NCBI GenBank assembly: GCA_003445095.1
Contig: DLVS01000429.1
Span: 1-15,463 of the forward strand
DNA: 15,463 nt
From: Verrucomicrobiales bacterium
GTDB taxonomy: Bacteria; Verrucomicrobiota; Verrucomicrobiia; Limisphaerales; UBA9464
Direction of reading: 5' to 3'
The notes beneath the pieces are model-generated. The model ran no database searches. It was not told the DNA's origin and worked only from the letters and a program-made list of their open reading frames with translations. Position 1 is the stretch's first letter. Every line of letters starts with the position of its first letter. Positions 1 through 7,521 of this stretch are shown here, piece after piece. The translations under genes and the position numbers were made by a program.

Positions 1-89
1 GCTTGGTGTCTGCGCAATTTGAGCTTGAGGGCCGCAGGAAGGTACGGCTTCAGCAAATAATACATCCGATTACGCAAGGTGGCGATCAT
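1..89 (-). CDS. 5' end of a downstream cluster gene (partial, unidentified)
   Basis: A minus-strand reading frame enters from the left edge. It reads MIATLRNRMYYLLKPYLP followed by a basic stretch (KLKLRR). The Tyr-Tyr-Leu-Leu-Lys-Pro and basic helix pattern resembles the N-terminus of polysaccharide deacetylase-like or other cell-envelope proteins often found in such clusters, but this rests on pattern memory and the body of the protein is outside the window. The frame is open back to a stop near 158, so the start could also be TTG at 137 or ATG at 65; ATG at 89 is the choice here. It lies about 200 bases downstream of the Wzz-like gene on the same strand and is probably part of the same polysaccharide cluster. 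No clear Shine-Dalgarno sequence is seen. Confidence 0.4.
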   Translation of the reverse strand, partial: MIATLRNRMYYLLKPYLPAALKLKLRRHQ

Positions 90-197
90 TCCAATAGCGA
101 CGGCTCGCAGGCAGACTTCGTCCCGGTCAATTCGCAAGAGCTGCGATTGATGGCATCATGAGGAACTGTTAAGCCCCACCGGGGCATTCTAACACGA

Positions 198-225
198 CGC
201 GGGTTCCGCTGCTGGGGGACCCGCG
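198..225 (-). other. 7-bp stem hairpin downstream of the wzz-like gene
   Basis: CGCGGGT (198-204) pairs with ACCCGCG (219-225) across a 14-base loop. It lies in the gap between the Wzz-like gene and the partial gene at the left edge. No T-run follows on either strand, so termination is only a possibility. A small GCCCC/GGGGC stem with a 3-base loop sits next to it at 173-185. Confidence 0.3.
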
Positions 226-259
226 AGTGGCATCTCCGAGCACGGGCTCCGGCGACACC

Positions 260-279
260 AGCCACCGCTTCTGGTGGCT
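260..279 (-). terminator. stem-loop just after the wzz-like stop codon
   Basis: AGCCACC (260-266) and GGTGGCT (273-279) form a perfect 7-bp stem with a 6-base loop, about 10 bases past the TAG stop of the Wzz-like gene. Position and GC-rich stem suit a transcript 3' end or an attenuating/stabilising hairpin. There is no U-tract, so a classical intrinsic terminator is not demonstrated. Confidence 0.4.
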
Positions 280-289
280 CGACGGTGGA

Positions 290-2545
290 CTAGAGGTCGC
301 CGTCCAGTCGTTGCGGGAGGTATCGCCGATGCTTGTTGAGGACGGCCACCATTTGTGAGTTGGACTCTGCGAGTAACCCAACAGCCTGACGTGCAAGGTC
401 ACGATGGGTCTTTTCCGATTCGAGCACCATCACGGTGATATCGAGGAGGCCTGCCACGCGAGCCGTGGCACTAGTTTGGGAAACGGGTGGCAGATCAAAA
501 ATAATGTAATCATAATCACTGGCCTTCATCTGGGGGACCAGGCTGGCGAGCCGTTTGGGTAATACGCCCACTCTGCGGGAGTTTGGATCCCCGAGGGACA
601 CCATGTACAAGTTCTCGCTGACCATCGCGGTATCGCGAGTCTCGGCAGCCAGAGCGTCTCCGATTCCGACCACTGGCTTACCTTTGCGGAAGGGGTGGAC
701 GGCGGGTCCTCCGTTTTGGTTAACGTCGACGTAAAGCACATTGCCTTCCCCGGTCTCGGAAAGCGTGGCCGCGAGACTGGTGGCCAACGTCGTGACCCCA
801 GCGCCGTGACCGCAACTCGTCACTCCGATCAGCTTTGGCTTATGAGTTAGATCACGGATCTGAAAGTGCATGATCAGACGGTCCCGCAATGCTTCCGAGT
901 AACGGGCTATCTCTGCCTCATCGTTGGAGCCCGAGTCTCCTGCCTTGGCTGTTCCATTCTCGATCCCATTTGAAATGCCGACTTCCGGCAAGTGGGGTAA
1001 GCGAGGCATCGTGAGGTACAGAGGCAGATTGAGGTTTTCCGACACGTGGCGCGGCCGCCGAACCGATTCGTCGGTAAAGAACTCGATCAACGCGGCGATC
1101 GCCAGTCCTAGCGCGAGCCCGCCCAAGGTTGCGCCCCCAATCAACTTGGGAAGCAATGCCGTGTCGCGGCGCGGGGGAGTTGCTGCCTGGAACACGGCAA
1201 TGTTAGCCAAGCGGCTGGATGATAGCACCGAATTGGCAGTCGCTTCCTCGAACGACGTTGCATAATAAGTGTACTGTTTTTCCCCCACTTGAAGTTTGCG
1301 CTCGAGTTGAGAGATTTCGACACCCTTGTCAGAAATCTTCAGGGCTTCTTCGCGAATTTTCTTTAGCTGTTCATTGAGGATTTTTACCTTGGTCTCCAGG
1401 GCGGCCACTCTGCCGGCCATGAGCGCGACCAGTTCCGCTGGGGTTCGAGCTGGGGTGGCACCGCCCTCGCCGGTTCCGGATGGGACGGTCGGGAGCAGGG
1501 CTAATGCCGGGTTTTCGGCGATCATCCGATCTCGTTCGGCCTGCGCTTCGACGATCTGAGCGCTCACTCGAGTGACGTACTTGCTGGTCGGCGTGAATTG
1601 CAGGAGAAGCTCCTGTTCGCGACGGCGCAAACTGTCAATCCGGGCAATCACGCTTTGGAAGAGCTGCGTCGAATCCACTTTTGCAGTATCCACGGCCCGA
1701 GCTGCGGCCGCCGGTTTGGGACTGGGGGCCACTGCTACGTGCAGGGAGTTGGTCAGACGAGCGAGGCTCTCCCGGCTTTCCATGAGCTCCGTTTCGGCAC
1801 TAAGCAAACTGGTGCGCAGTTGGGAGGTCAGATCGGACAAGGCCTTTTGCGCATCGGCCACGGAGACAATTCCCAGTTCGCTTTTCAAGTGCAATAGGTC
1901 GGCCTCAGTCTGTTCGACCGAGGAACGTTTCTGGTCGGCTTGCCGGGCCAAATCTTCGAGAACGTCCAGTGCCCGATGGATCCGGGCGTGCATTTTCTGG
2001 TAGCGGGCGATCACTGCAGTCACGACCTTCCGGGCTATGACCGGATCGGGGTGCGCAAAGGAAACGCTGATGACGTTGCTCTTGGCGCGCACCCTAATCG
2101 AGAGCCCTGAACGAATGTATCCCGCAGCCGCCTGATCGGAACCGCCCTCGGGCAACCCTTTGAGAATATTGGTTGCCCCGATATCCCTGGCGACTTCTTC
2201 GGCGAGATCAAAGCTATTGAGCAACTCGAGTTCAGACGCGAGCATACTCGTGTCTTTCCCCTCCCCGGTTTTCAGTTGGTCACCGGTTCCGCCCGCATCC
2301 ACACTGCGATTTTCGAGGATGTAGCGGATCAGGATTTTTCCTTCTGAAACATAAACGACCTGATAATTGTACCAGATTCCCGCGGCAACTGCCAAGCCGA
2401 GGAGGAAACACGCGAGAATCTTCCATTTATGGCGGAACAAGATGTAGGCAAGGTCCCCAACTTTGAAGCCGCTCGACACGGGGGCCGCGGGTTCGCGGAT
2501 AATCGGGGACCGGTCGGTTGCCAATTCGAGCGTTTGGGGCTTCAT
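290..2545 (-). CDS. Wzz-type polysaccharide co-polymerase fused to a degenerate BY-kinase domain
   Basis: This 751-aa inner-membrane protein is predicted to set polysaccharide chain length. Visible parts are a first membrane helix at about 42-58, a periplasmic Wzz domain with long coiled-coil segments (about 185-265 and 370-425), a second membrane helix at about 466-490, and a cytoplasmic P-loop ATPase domain from about 545 to the end. Walker B (IIFDLPP, 681-687) and a Walker A'-like LYVDVN (604-609) are present. The Walker A region (577-586, SCGHGAGVTT) has Val where BY-kinases carry the catalytic Lys, and the tail has a single Tyr (742) instead of a Tyr cluster. Canonical members (Wzc, or CapA/CapB fused) autophosphorylate; this one probably does not. 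It starts at ATG with no Shine-Dalgarno sequence and lies about 270 bases after the aminotransferase gene, in a sugar-nucleotide/EPS cluster. Confidence 0.87.
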   Translation of the reverse strand: MKPQTLELATDRSPIIREPAAPVSSGFKVGDLAYILFRHKWKILACFLLGLAVAAGIWYNYQVVYVSEGKILIRYILENRSVDAGGTGDQLKTGEGKDTSMLASELELLNSFDLAEEVARDIGATNILKGLPEGGSDQAAAGYIRSGLSIRVRAKSNVISVSFAHPDPVIARKVVTAVIARYQKMHARIHRALDVLEDLARQADQKRSSVEQTEADLLHLKSELGIVSVADAQKALSDLTSQLRTSLLSAETELMESRESLARLTNSLHVAVAPSPKPAAAARAVDTAKVDSTQLFQSVIARIDSLRRREQELLLQFTPTSKYVTRVSAQIVEAQAERDRMIAENPALALLPTVPSGTGEGGATPARTPAELVALMAGRVAALETKVKILNEQLKKIREEALKISDKGVEISQLERKLQVGEKQYTYYATSFEEATANSVLSSSRLANIAVFQAATPPRRDTALLPKLIGGATLGGLALGLAIAALIEFFTDESVRRPRHVSENLNLPLYLTMPRLPHLPEVGISNGIENGTAKAGDSGSNDEAEIARYSEALRDRLIMHFQIRDLTHKPKLIGVTSCGHGAGVTTLATSLAATLSETGEGNVLYVDVNQNGGPAVHPFRKGKPVVGIGDALAAETRDTAMVSENLYMVSLGDPNSRRVGVLPKRLASLVPQMKASDYDYIIFDLPPVSQTSATARVAGLLDITVMVLESEKTHRDLARQAVGLLAESNSQMVAVLNKHRRYLPQRLDGDL

Positions 2546-2811
2546 AAAAGGGGGTGTGGTTGCCAGGGACTACTCACTGCGACGAGCGCTCCGGACCAGG
2601 TGTTGGGCAGGGGAGTCCCCAGCCTTGTGGCAGCGAAAGTCCTGAAAGCGTCCGAGTGGCGGCAGTATTCATCTACCTAGGAGTGGAACAATAGGCGATT
2701 TCGGGAAGGGAGGGGAGACGAAAGTGTGCGGCCGCCGAGCCTGCGGATCGTCCGATTCCTTGGTGAGATCGAGCCGGCCGGGCACACCTAAATCCCATTT
2801 TGCTGAGGAAT

Positions 2812-3945
2812 TCACGCAACGCTTTCATGTTCCCGTGCCGCCGACGCAACTGAGAGCAGGGTTGCCGCCACCGACTCAATCTGGGATCGGCTCAGCTCTG
2901 GATACATCGGCAGTGATAGGGACTCTCTCGCGGCGCATTCGCAGACGGGAAACGAGCCGGGGCCGTGGCCCAAGTCACGGTATGCTTCCTGTAAATGGAC
3001 AGGCACTGGATAGTGGACACCACAGGCGATCCCTCGTTCACCCATCATTCGGAGAACGGCATCCCGATTTGGAATCCGCACCGGGTACAAATGGTACACA
3101 TGGCGGGCATACGAGGCTTCAGAGGGAATTGTGATAGACGATCCGGTTAACAGCTCATCGTAAAGTCGGGCGTGGCTTCGGCGTTGGGTGTTCCACCGGG
3201 CCAAATGCTTCAGCTTAACCCGTAACATCGCGCCTTGGATTCCATCCATCCGTCCGTTCCATCCGATCATGGTGTGATAGTATTTTTTGGGTTGGCCATG
3301 GTCGCGCAGGGTTTGAATTTTGCGGCAGAGTTCCGAATCTTGCGTGGTTACGGCCCCAGCTTCTCCAAGGGCACCGAGGTTTTTCCCCGGGTAGAAACTG
3401 AAACAACCGGCAACGCCGAGGGTGCCAGCCTTGCGCCCTTTGTATTCCGCGCCATGAGCTTGGCAGGCGTCTTCTACTACCGGCAGGCCGTGTTTCCGCG
3501 CGACTGCCAGAATCGCATCCATATCGGCGGGGTGGCCAAATAGATGGACTGGAATGATGGCTTTGGTCCGTGGAGTGATGGCGCTTTCAACTTGGCCGGC
3601 ATCCATCGTGAGGTACTTCGGGTCGACGTCCACAAACACGGGGCGAGCGCCGCAATAGGTGATAGCTTCCGCGGTGGCCATAAACGTGTGAGGAACGGTG
3701 ATGACCTCGTCCCCTGGACCGACTCCCAGCGCCAAAAGGCAGAACCAGAGCGCTTCGGTACCGCTCCCGACACCAATAGTATGGCGCGCCCCACAAAACG
3801 CGGAGAACTCTTCCTCGAAATGGGCGACGAAGGGGCCTCCTGCGAAGGCGCTTGTGTCAAGGACTTCGCGGACGGCTGCTTCTAAGGCCGGGCGTAAGGG
3901 GTCGTGATGAGCGGCGAGGTCGAGAAATGGAATTTTGGTGGACAT
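2812..3945 (-). CDS. DegT/DnrJ/EryC1/StrS aminotransferase, WlbC/WbpE-like
   Basis: PLP-dependent sugar-nucleotide aminotransferase (fold type I). By family and context it probably converts a 3-keto-UDP-sugar to the 3-amino sugar using glutamate. The N-terminal IPFLDL motif, GVGSGTEAL cofactor phosphate region, VVEDACQAHGA segment with the PLP-ring Asp, and SFYPGKNLGALGEAG carrying the Schiff-base Lys (about residue 188) are all intact. Length, about 377 aa, is normal for the family. ATG at 3945 is preferred; an in-frame TTG at 3951 would add two residues. It follows the acetyltransferase gene by about 20 bases, so co-transcription is likely. The trio of dehydrogenase, acetyltransferase and aminotransferase points to the UDP-2,3-diacetamido-2,3-dideoxyuronate pathway, but DegT enzymes with other 3- or 4-keto substrates look alike. 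Confidence 0.9.
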   Translation of the reverse strand: MSTKIPFLDLAAHHDPLRPALEAAVREVLDTSAFAGGPFVAHFEEEFSAFCGARHTIGVGSGTEALWFCLLALGVGPGDEVITVPHTFMATAEAITYCGARPVFVDVDPKYLTMDAGQVESAITPRTKAIIPVHLFGHPADMDAILAVARKHGLPVVEDACQAHGAEYKGRKAGTLGVAGCFSFYPGKNLGALGEAGAVTTQDSELCRKIQTLRDHGQPKKYYHTMIGWNGRMDGIQGAMLRVKLKHLARWNTQRRSHARLYDELLTGSSITIPSEASYARHVYHLYPVRIPNRDAVLRMMGERGIACGVHYPVPVHLQEAYRDLGHGPGSFPVCECAARESLSLPMYPELSRSQIESVAATLLSVASAAREHESVA

Positions 3946-3964
3946 GGTCAATGCTTACGAAAAT

Positions 3965-4450
3965 CTAAGCGATAAGGCGGAGAACTCGGGCGGGGTTGCC
4001 AGCTACGACAGCACGATCAGGGACGTCGCGAGTGACGACACTCCCGGCACCAATGACCGCGGATTCGCCGACGGTTAGCCCGCAAAGCAAAGTTACTCCG
4101 GAGCCAATCGATGCGCCCCGCTTAACTAGGGTAGGGCGACACGTCCAATCGGCCTCCGTTTGCAGCGCCCCACCGGCAGCCGTAGCGCGGGGGAGCAGAT
4201 CATTGGTGAACGTCACACCGTGCCCAATAAAAACCTCGTCCTCGATGGTGACGCCTTCACAAATGAAAGTGTGACTGGAGACCTTACACCGGCGACCCAC
4301 GCGGGCCCCCTTCTGAATCTCCACGAACGTGCCGATTTTGGATTCGTCGCCGATTTCGCACCCGTACAGATTAACGAAACCGAAGATCCGAACCCCCAAT
4401 CCCAGTTTCACATCCGGCGCGATCAACTGAAGCGCAGTGTGATCGCTCAC
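3965..4450 (-). CDS. Left-handed beta-helix N-acetyltransferase, WlbB/WbpD-like
   Basis: This 161-aa protein is made almost entirely of hexapeptide repeats typical of trimeric left-handed beta-helix acyltransferases. The segment SHTFICEGVTIEDEVFIG, then GHGVTFTNDLLPRA and the terminal VVAGNPARVLR, match the WlbB/WbpD type, which transfers acetyl from acetyl-CoA to the 3-amino group of a UDP-3-amino-uronic acid sugar. It is somewhat shorter than typical WbpD. The start is GTG at 4450, whose GTGA overlaps the TGA stop of the dehydrogenase gene by 4 bases; AGGA lies 4 bases upstream, so translational coupling is likely. Substrate identity is inferred from the neighbours; related acyltransferases such as the dTDP-sugar acetylases share the fold. 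Confidence 0.88.
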   Translation of the reverse strand: MSDHTALQLIAPDVKLGLGVRIFGFVNLYGCEIGDESKIGTFVEIQKGARVGRRCKVSSHTFICEGVTIEDEVFIGHGVTFTNDLLPRATAAGGALQTEADWTCRPTLVKRGASIGSGVTLLCGLTVGESAVIGAGSVVTRDVPDRAVVAGNPARVLRLIA

Positions 4451-5637
4451 GGGATCCTGGGGGACGGGCGGGCGCGGCGACGATTTTTTGGTTTAACTGC
4501 GGTCACCGGTTGATTTGGGACCGCGCCGCCGTTTCCATTCTCAATTGGGGTGCCATTGCTTCCGGAGTGACTGTCGGCGTCGGGAGCGGTGATCGATTCA
4601 GTGCCAGGCGGCGGTTCTGTACGTAAGCGCACGGGCGCTCCTTCCTGATCGAGCGAGCGGGAAGCCGCTTCGAGGATTTCGACCATGGCGCGGGCTTGCT
4701 GGCCGCCGCTCAGCGGCGTCGCGCCGGTCCGAATGCAATCGAGAAAGTGCTGGCATTCTGCTTTGAGCGGCTCCTCTTGCTTTACGTAGGGGATGTAAAT
4801 ATCGCCGTAATGATATGCGTAATGGAAATCGGCGAAGGTATCATAATGAGGCGGTGAATCGACTCTGGCGTCGAAGATTCGAATCTTATCTAGATTGGCC
4901 ACATCATCATAAACGATCATTCTTTTGCTGCCGACGATCGTCATTTCTCGAGTCTTACGCGGATCGAGCCAGCTACTCTGGATGATCGCCGACCGATTCC
5001 GGGAAAACCCGAGCCACATCGTAGTAACGTCGTGAATTCGACGGCTAACATTGGTGCTGCCGCAACAATTGACGCTCAGCGGCATCTCTCCCATGATATA
5101 CTGAATTATCGAGATATCGTGCGGGGCGAGATCCCAAGTTACATTGATCTCCTTCTGGAACAAACCTAAGTTGAGCCGCCGTGCCGAGATATAGCGGACA
5201 TCTCCAATGTCGCCGTCATCCACGATCTGCTTAATCTTCCGGACGACCGAAGAATATAAGAAGGTATGTCCGGCCATGAGGACTAAGCGCTTCTCGGCGG
5301 CCAAGTTAATAAGGTCGTCGCACTGCTCGCAACTGGTCGCCATCGGTTTTTCGACAAACGTGTGCTTGCCGGCGGCGAGGCTGGCGCGAGCCATCGCGTG
5401 ATGCAAACCCACCGAAGTGGCCACGACCACGGCATCCAATTTGGCGTCGCGGAGGAATTCTTGATAATCAGTGAAGACGGCCGCCTCCGGATACAACGCT
5501 TGCATGTGTCGCAAGCGTTCCAAGCTCGTGTCGCAGACGGCCCGCAACCGACAATCGGGTAACGCCCGGAAGTTTCGAATTAAGTTTGGACCCCAATACC
5601 CACAGCCGACCACGCCGACATTCAGTTTCGATTGCAT
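4447..5637 (-). CDS. Gfo/Idh/MocA sugar-nucleotide oxidoreductase, WlbA/WbpB-like
   Basis: NAD-dependent dehydrogenase of 396 aa. The N-terminal Rossmann motif GVVGCGYWGPNLIRNF (8-23), the EKP signature (96-98) with its catalytic-region Lys, and WDLAPHDISI (168-177) with the conserved His are present. The middle (about 190-245) follows the WlbA pattern. In that family the enzyme oxidises C3 of UDP-GlcNAc-uronate to a 3-keto sugar, feeding the aminotransferase and acetyltransferase next to it. After about residue 340 there is a Pro/Ser/Gly/Asn-rich tail ending in a basic patch (KPKNRRRARPSPR), which is longer than usual and probably disordered. It starts at ATG, 20 bases after the sugar transferase stop. 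The upstream UDP-GlcNAc 6-dehydrogenase that would supply its substrate is not in this window. Confidence 0.88.
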   Translation of the reverse strand: MQSKLNVGVVGCGYWGPNLIRNFRALPDCRLRAVCDTSLERLRHMQALYPEAAVFTDYQEFLRDAKLDAVVVATSVGLHHAMARASLAAGKHTFVEKPMATSCEQCDDLINLAAEKRLVLMAGHTFLYSSVVRKIKQIVDDGDIGDVRYISARRLNLGLFQKEINVTWDLAPHDISIIQYIMGEMPLSVNCCGSTNVSRRIHDVTTMWLGFSRNRSAIIQSSWLDPRKTREMTIVGSKRMIVYDDVANLDKIRIFDARVDSPPHYDTFADFHYAYHYGDIYIPYVKQEEPLKAECQHFLDCIRTGATPLSGGQQARAMVEILEAASRSLDQEGAPVRLRTEPPPGTESITAPDADSHSGSNGTPIENGNGGAVPNQPVTAVKPKNRRRARPSPRIP

Positions 5638-5657
5638 GAAGAAATATTAACCCTGGC

Positions 5658-6491
5658 TCAGCTTTCCACCGGACGAATTTTCGTGCCGCGAACCTCTTCC
5701 GAGGTGGTCGGCTCATTAGTCCGGCGACCGACCAGAGCATCCCTCACTTGAACCACGATGGCGAGTGGCGTTTTAAGCAAGATCTTGAAATCGAGCCAAA
5801 TTGATGACGTTTCTATGTACCGGACGTCGAGACGGATCATCTCCTGGAACGTAGTTCGATTCTTTCCGCTGACTTGCCAAAGCCCGGTCAGTCCGGGGAG
5901 CGACGCAAAGCGGCGCCGCTGGCCCGGGTCGTAATGCGCATATTCGTAGGGAGTGCACGGACGCGGGCCCACCAGACTCATTTCACCGCGAAATACGTTA
6001 AAAAGCTGGGGAAGTTCGTCGAGACCGGTGGCTCGCAACAGGCGCCCACCCGGGATCACTCGGGGATCGTGTGCGTCCAACTTCGTCATCGGAGTCTCGC
6101 TTTGCATCAGTTGCTTCAAATGCCGATGATGCGCATGCGAATCGGCGTCTGCCTGCATGGTGCGGAATTTGAGCAGACTGAATTCTTTGCCTGCGTAGCC
6201 GATTCGGCTCTGGCGGAAGAAAATCGGACCGGGAGAAACGATTCGAATGATGATCGCGATTACCGCCATCACAGGCGCAACCAAAACCGCAGCTAAAATA
6301 ATGATGCCCACATCTAGCACCCGCTTCCAACGAGGAATCGGGGGATATCCGGGATTTTGGCGGTCCGGGGAAGCATCGACGAATGCACGGTCAGTCTGGC
6401 GAACAGAATTACTTCGGTCGAGTGCGGCCAAAGTCTCTTTCGCCAATTCGCGTTGTGAGTGAGCGGCCGGTACGAGAGATTCGGAGGTCAT
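5658..6491 (-). CDS. Undecaprenyl-phosphate sugar-1-phosphate transferase (WbaP/EpsL type)
   Basis: Bacterial sugar transferase (PF02397-type small monotopic phosphoglycosyl transferase). It moves a sugar-1-phosphate from a UDP-sugar to undecaprenyl phosphate, the first membrane step of repeat-unit assembly. The domain begins with [15 protein letters not shown], a hydrophobic re-entrant membrane helix, followed by [20 protein letters not shown], the catalytic Asp-Glu of [19 protein letters not shown] and [11 protein letters not shown], all well kept. ATG at 6491 gives 277 aa. The frame stays open to a GTG at 6596 (312 aa), but the extra residues do not look conserved and neither start has a clear Shine-Dalgarno sequence. 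It is the first gene of the minus-strand cluster, so the promoter should lie in the gap to its right. It may load the product of the neighbouring sugar-modifying enzymes, though specificity cannot be read from sequence. Confidence 0.92.
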   Translation of the reverse strand: MTSESLVPAAHSQRELAKETLAALDRSNSVRQTDRAFVDASPDRQNPGYPPIPRWKRVLDVGIIILAAVLVAPVMAVIAIIIRIVSPGPIFFRQSRIGYAGKEFSLLKFRTMQADADSHAHHRHLKQLMQSETPMTKLDAHDPRVIPGGRLLRATGLDELPQLFNVFRGEMSLVGPRPCTPYEYAHYDPGQRRRFASLPGLTGLWQVSGKNRTTFQEMIRLDVRYIETSSIWLDFKILLKTPLAIVVQVRDALVGRRTNEPTTSEEVRGTKIRPVES

Positions 6492-6672
6492 GGGTGCGAA
6501 TGGATGGTTGCCGCGGTCGGCGTTAATCAGAATTAAGCCAATATCCAGTTGCCCGGCTCGGGTTTTGCCGGCCTGAGAACGCGAAGCGATTCTCACGCCA
6601 TTCTAACGACTGTTTCAGAGCAAGGGACAAAACCGGAGAGATGAGCACGTTCATTTTGGTCGTTCTGGCTGG

Positions 6673-6864
6673 GCTAACGATCGAACCCCGAGGGGAATTG
6701 ATCATCTACCGCATTTGTCAAATCAGTCGTGGGCCATTTTTCTTACCAGATTTCTGCACTCTAGGCAGTTCACGGTTGTGACGAAATCCGAGGTCAGCAG
6801 ATTGAGTCTAAATGCGCTCAAAGGTCGAACAAATTCTTGAAACGATCAGGTTGCTAACGATCAA
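6673..6864. promoter_or_regulatory. Cluster of AACGATC words, possible operator sites
   Basis: AACGATCA occurs at 6841-6848 and again at 6857-6864, a 16-base repeat period that would put both copies roughly on one helix face. The longer word GCTAACGATC occurs at 6673-6682 and 6853-6862. A weaker relative, TCTAACGAC, lies at 6602-6610 beside the alternative GTG start of the sugar transferase gene. The sites sit upstream of the minus-strand polysaccharide cluster, where a regulator could bind. No regulator is encoded in the window, and chance recurrence is possible. Confidence 0.25.
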
Positions 6865-7044
6865 AGCACCTGTCCGCGAAGACGAATCCGCGTGGGTAAT
6901 GCCGGAAGTCTGGCGTTCAGCCCTACGAGTCTAGATTGGGGGGACAAGCCACCCGACGATCCAATGGACCGCCTGCTAACAGCAGTGGTTTTCATAAAAA
7001 AAGGTTGTCCGGGCGGCCTGGATATCGTGCTCTGGCTCTTGAAT

Positions 7045-7284
7045 TCAAGCAAATTGTGGAGCGCTAATGGGCGCATCGGGCGCATCCCCGTGGATCCCCT
7101 CCAGCGCAACGACTCCCGCCACCGTCCGCCGTTGCACCGGCCGTGGCCGCCGATGCACCACCTGCTGGCCGCCGTGGGGAAAAAATCCGTCGTGGCGGTG
7201 GGCCTCTTCGTGAAGGCGTTGCCGTAAGCGCTGGCGGGTCCATTCACGCACTTCGGCTTCGACTTCGAGTTCAATCGCTCGCAC
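7045..7284 (-). pseudogene. Possible eroded transposase N-terminal fragment
   Basis: An isolated 79-codon minus-strand frame beginning at GTG reads IELEVEAEVREWTRQRLRQR, then a His/Gly-rich patch and VVHRRPRPVQRRTVAG. An amphipathic helix followed by Arg-rich strands vaguely recalls the N-terminus of ISLre2/ISKra4-like transposases. It has no start context and no downstream catalytic domain, and the neighbouring frame stays open past it, which would suit frameshifted remnants. The match is impressionistic; it could equally be non-coding DNA. Confidence 0.2.
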
Positions 7285-7521
7285 CGACCGGGGCGCCTCT
7301 CATTATCTGCGTTCATCAGGTTCCTCACTCTTGGGTTGAGAACCGGAACTCACTATGGGGAAATCTCAAGATGAGCCCCGAGCGGCAGCAATGGCAACGA
7401 GAAGCCCTTGTTGGTTCAAGAATTGTCCAAACTGGGAGCTGTGCTTGATTGGTCATGATTATCTTGGCAACCCCGGCTTTTTCGCAACATTTCGCCCATC
7501 GTTCCCCCGGTCGCCCATTTC

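Larger units (their letters stand above)
6597..7521. other. Long divergent intergenic region, no convincing gene
   Basis: About 0.9 kb separates the minus-strand polysaccharide cluster from the plus-strand CRTAC1 operon and should hold both promoters. Open frames here lack recognisable domains. Visible items are repeated AACGATC words near 6677, 6841 and 6857, a TTGACA-like box on the minus strand at 6717-6722 without a good -10 partner, a 12-base palindrome CTTGAATTCAAG at 7038-7049, and a possible decayed transposase frame at 7045-7284. No sigma-70 promoter could be assigned with confidence. Confidence 0.6.

Noticed and set aside
2673..2879. Small minus-strand frame overlapping the end of the aminotransferase gene
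   Set aside because: No start context, no conserved pattern, and mostly in the 266-base gap before the Wzz-like gene.
7038..7049. Palindrome CTTGAATTCAAG as a possible operator
   Set aside because: A lone 12-base palindrome far from any defined promoter can occur by chance; noted only as content of the spacer.
6861..7328. 155-codon minus-strand frame in the divergent spacer
   Set aside because: Ser/Arg/Pro-rich translation without a domain or start signal; it crosses the putative regulatory words.
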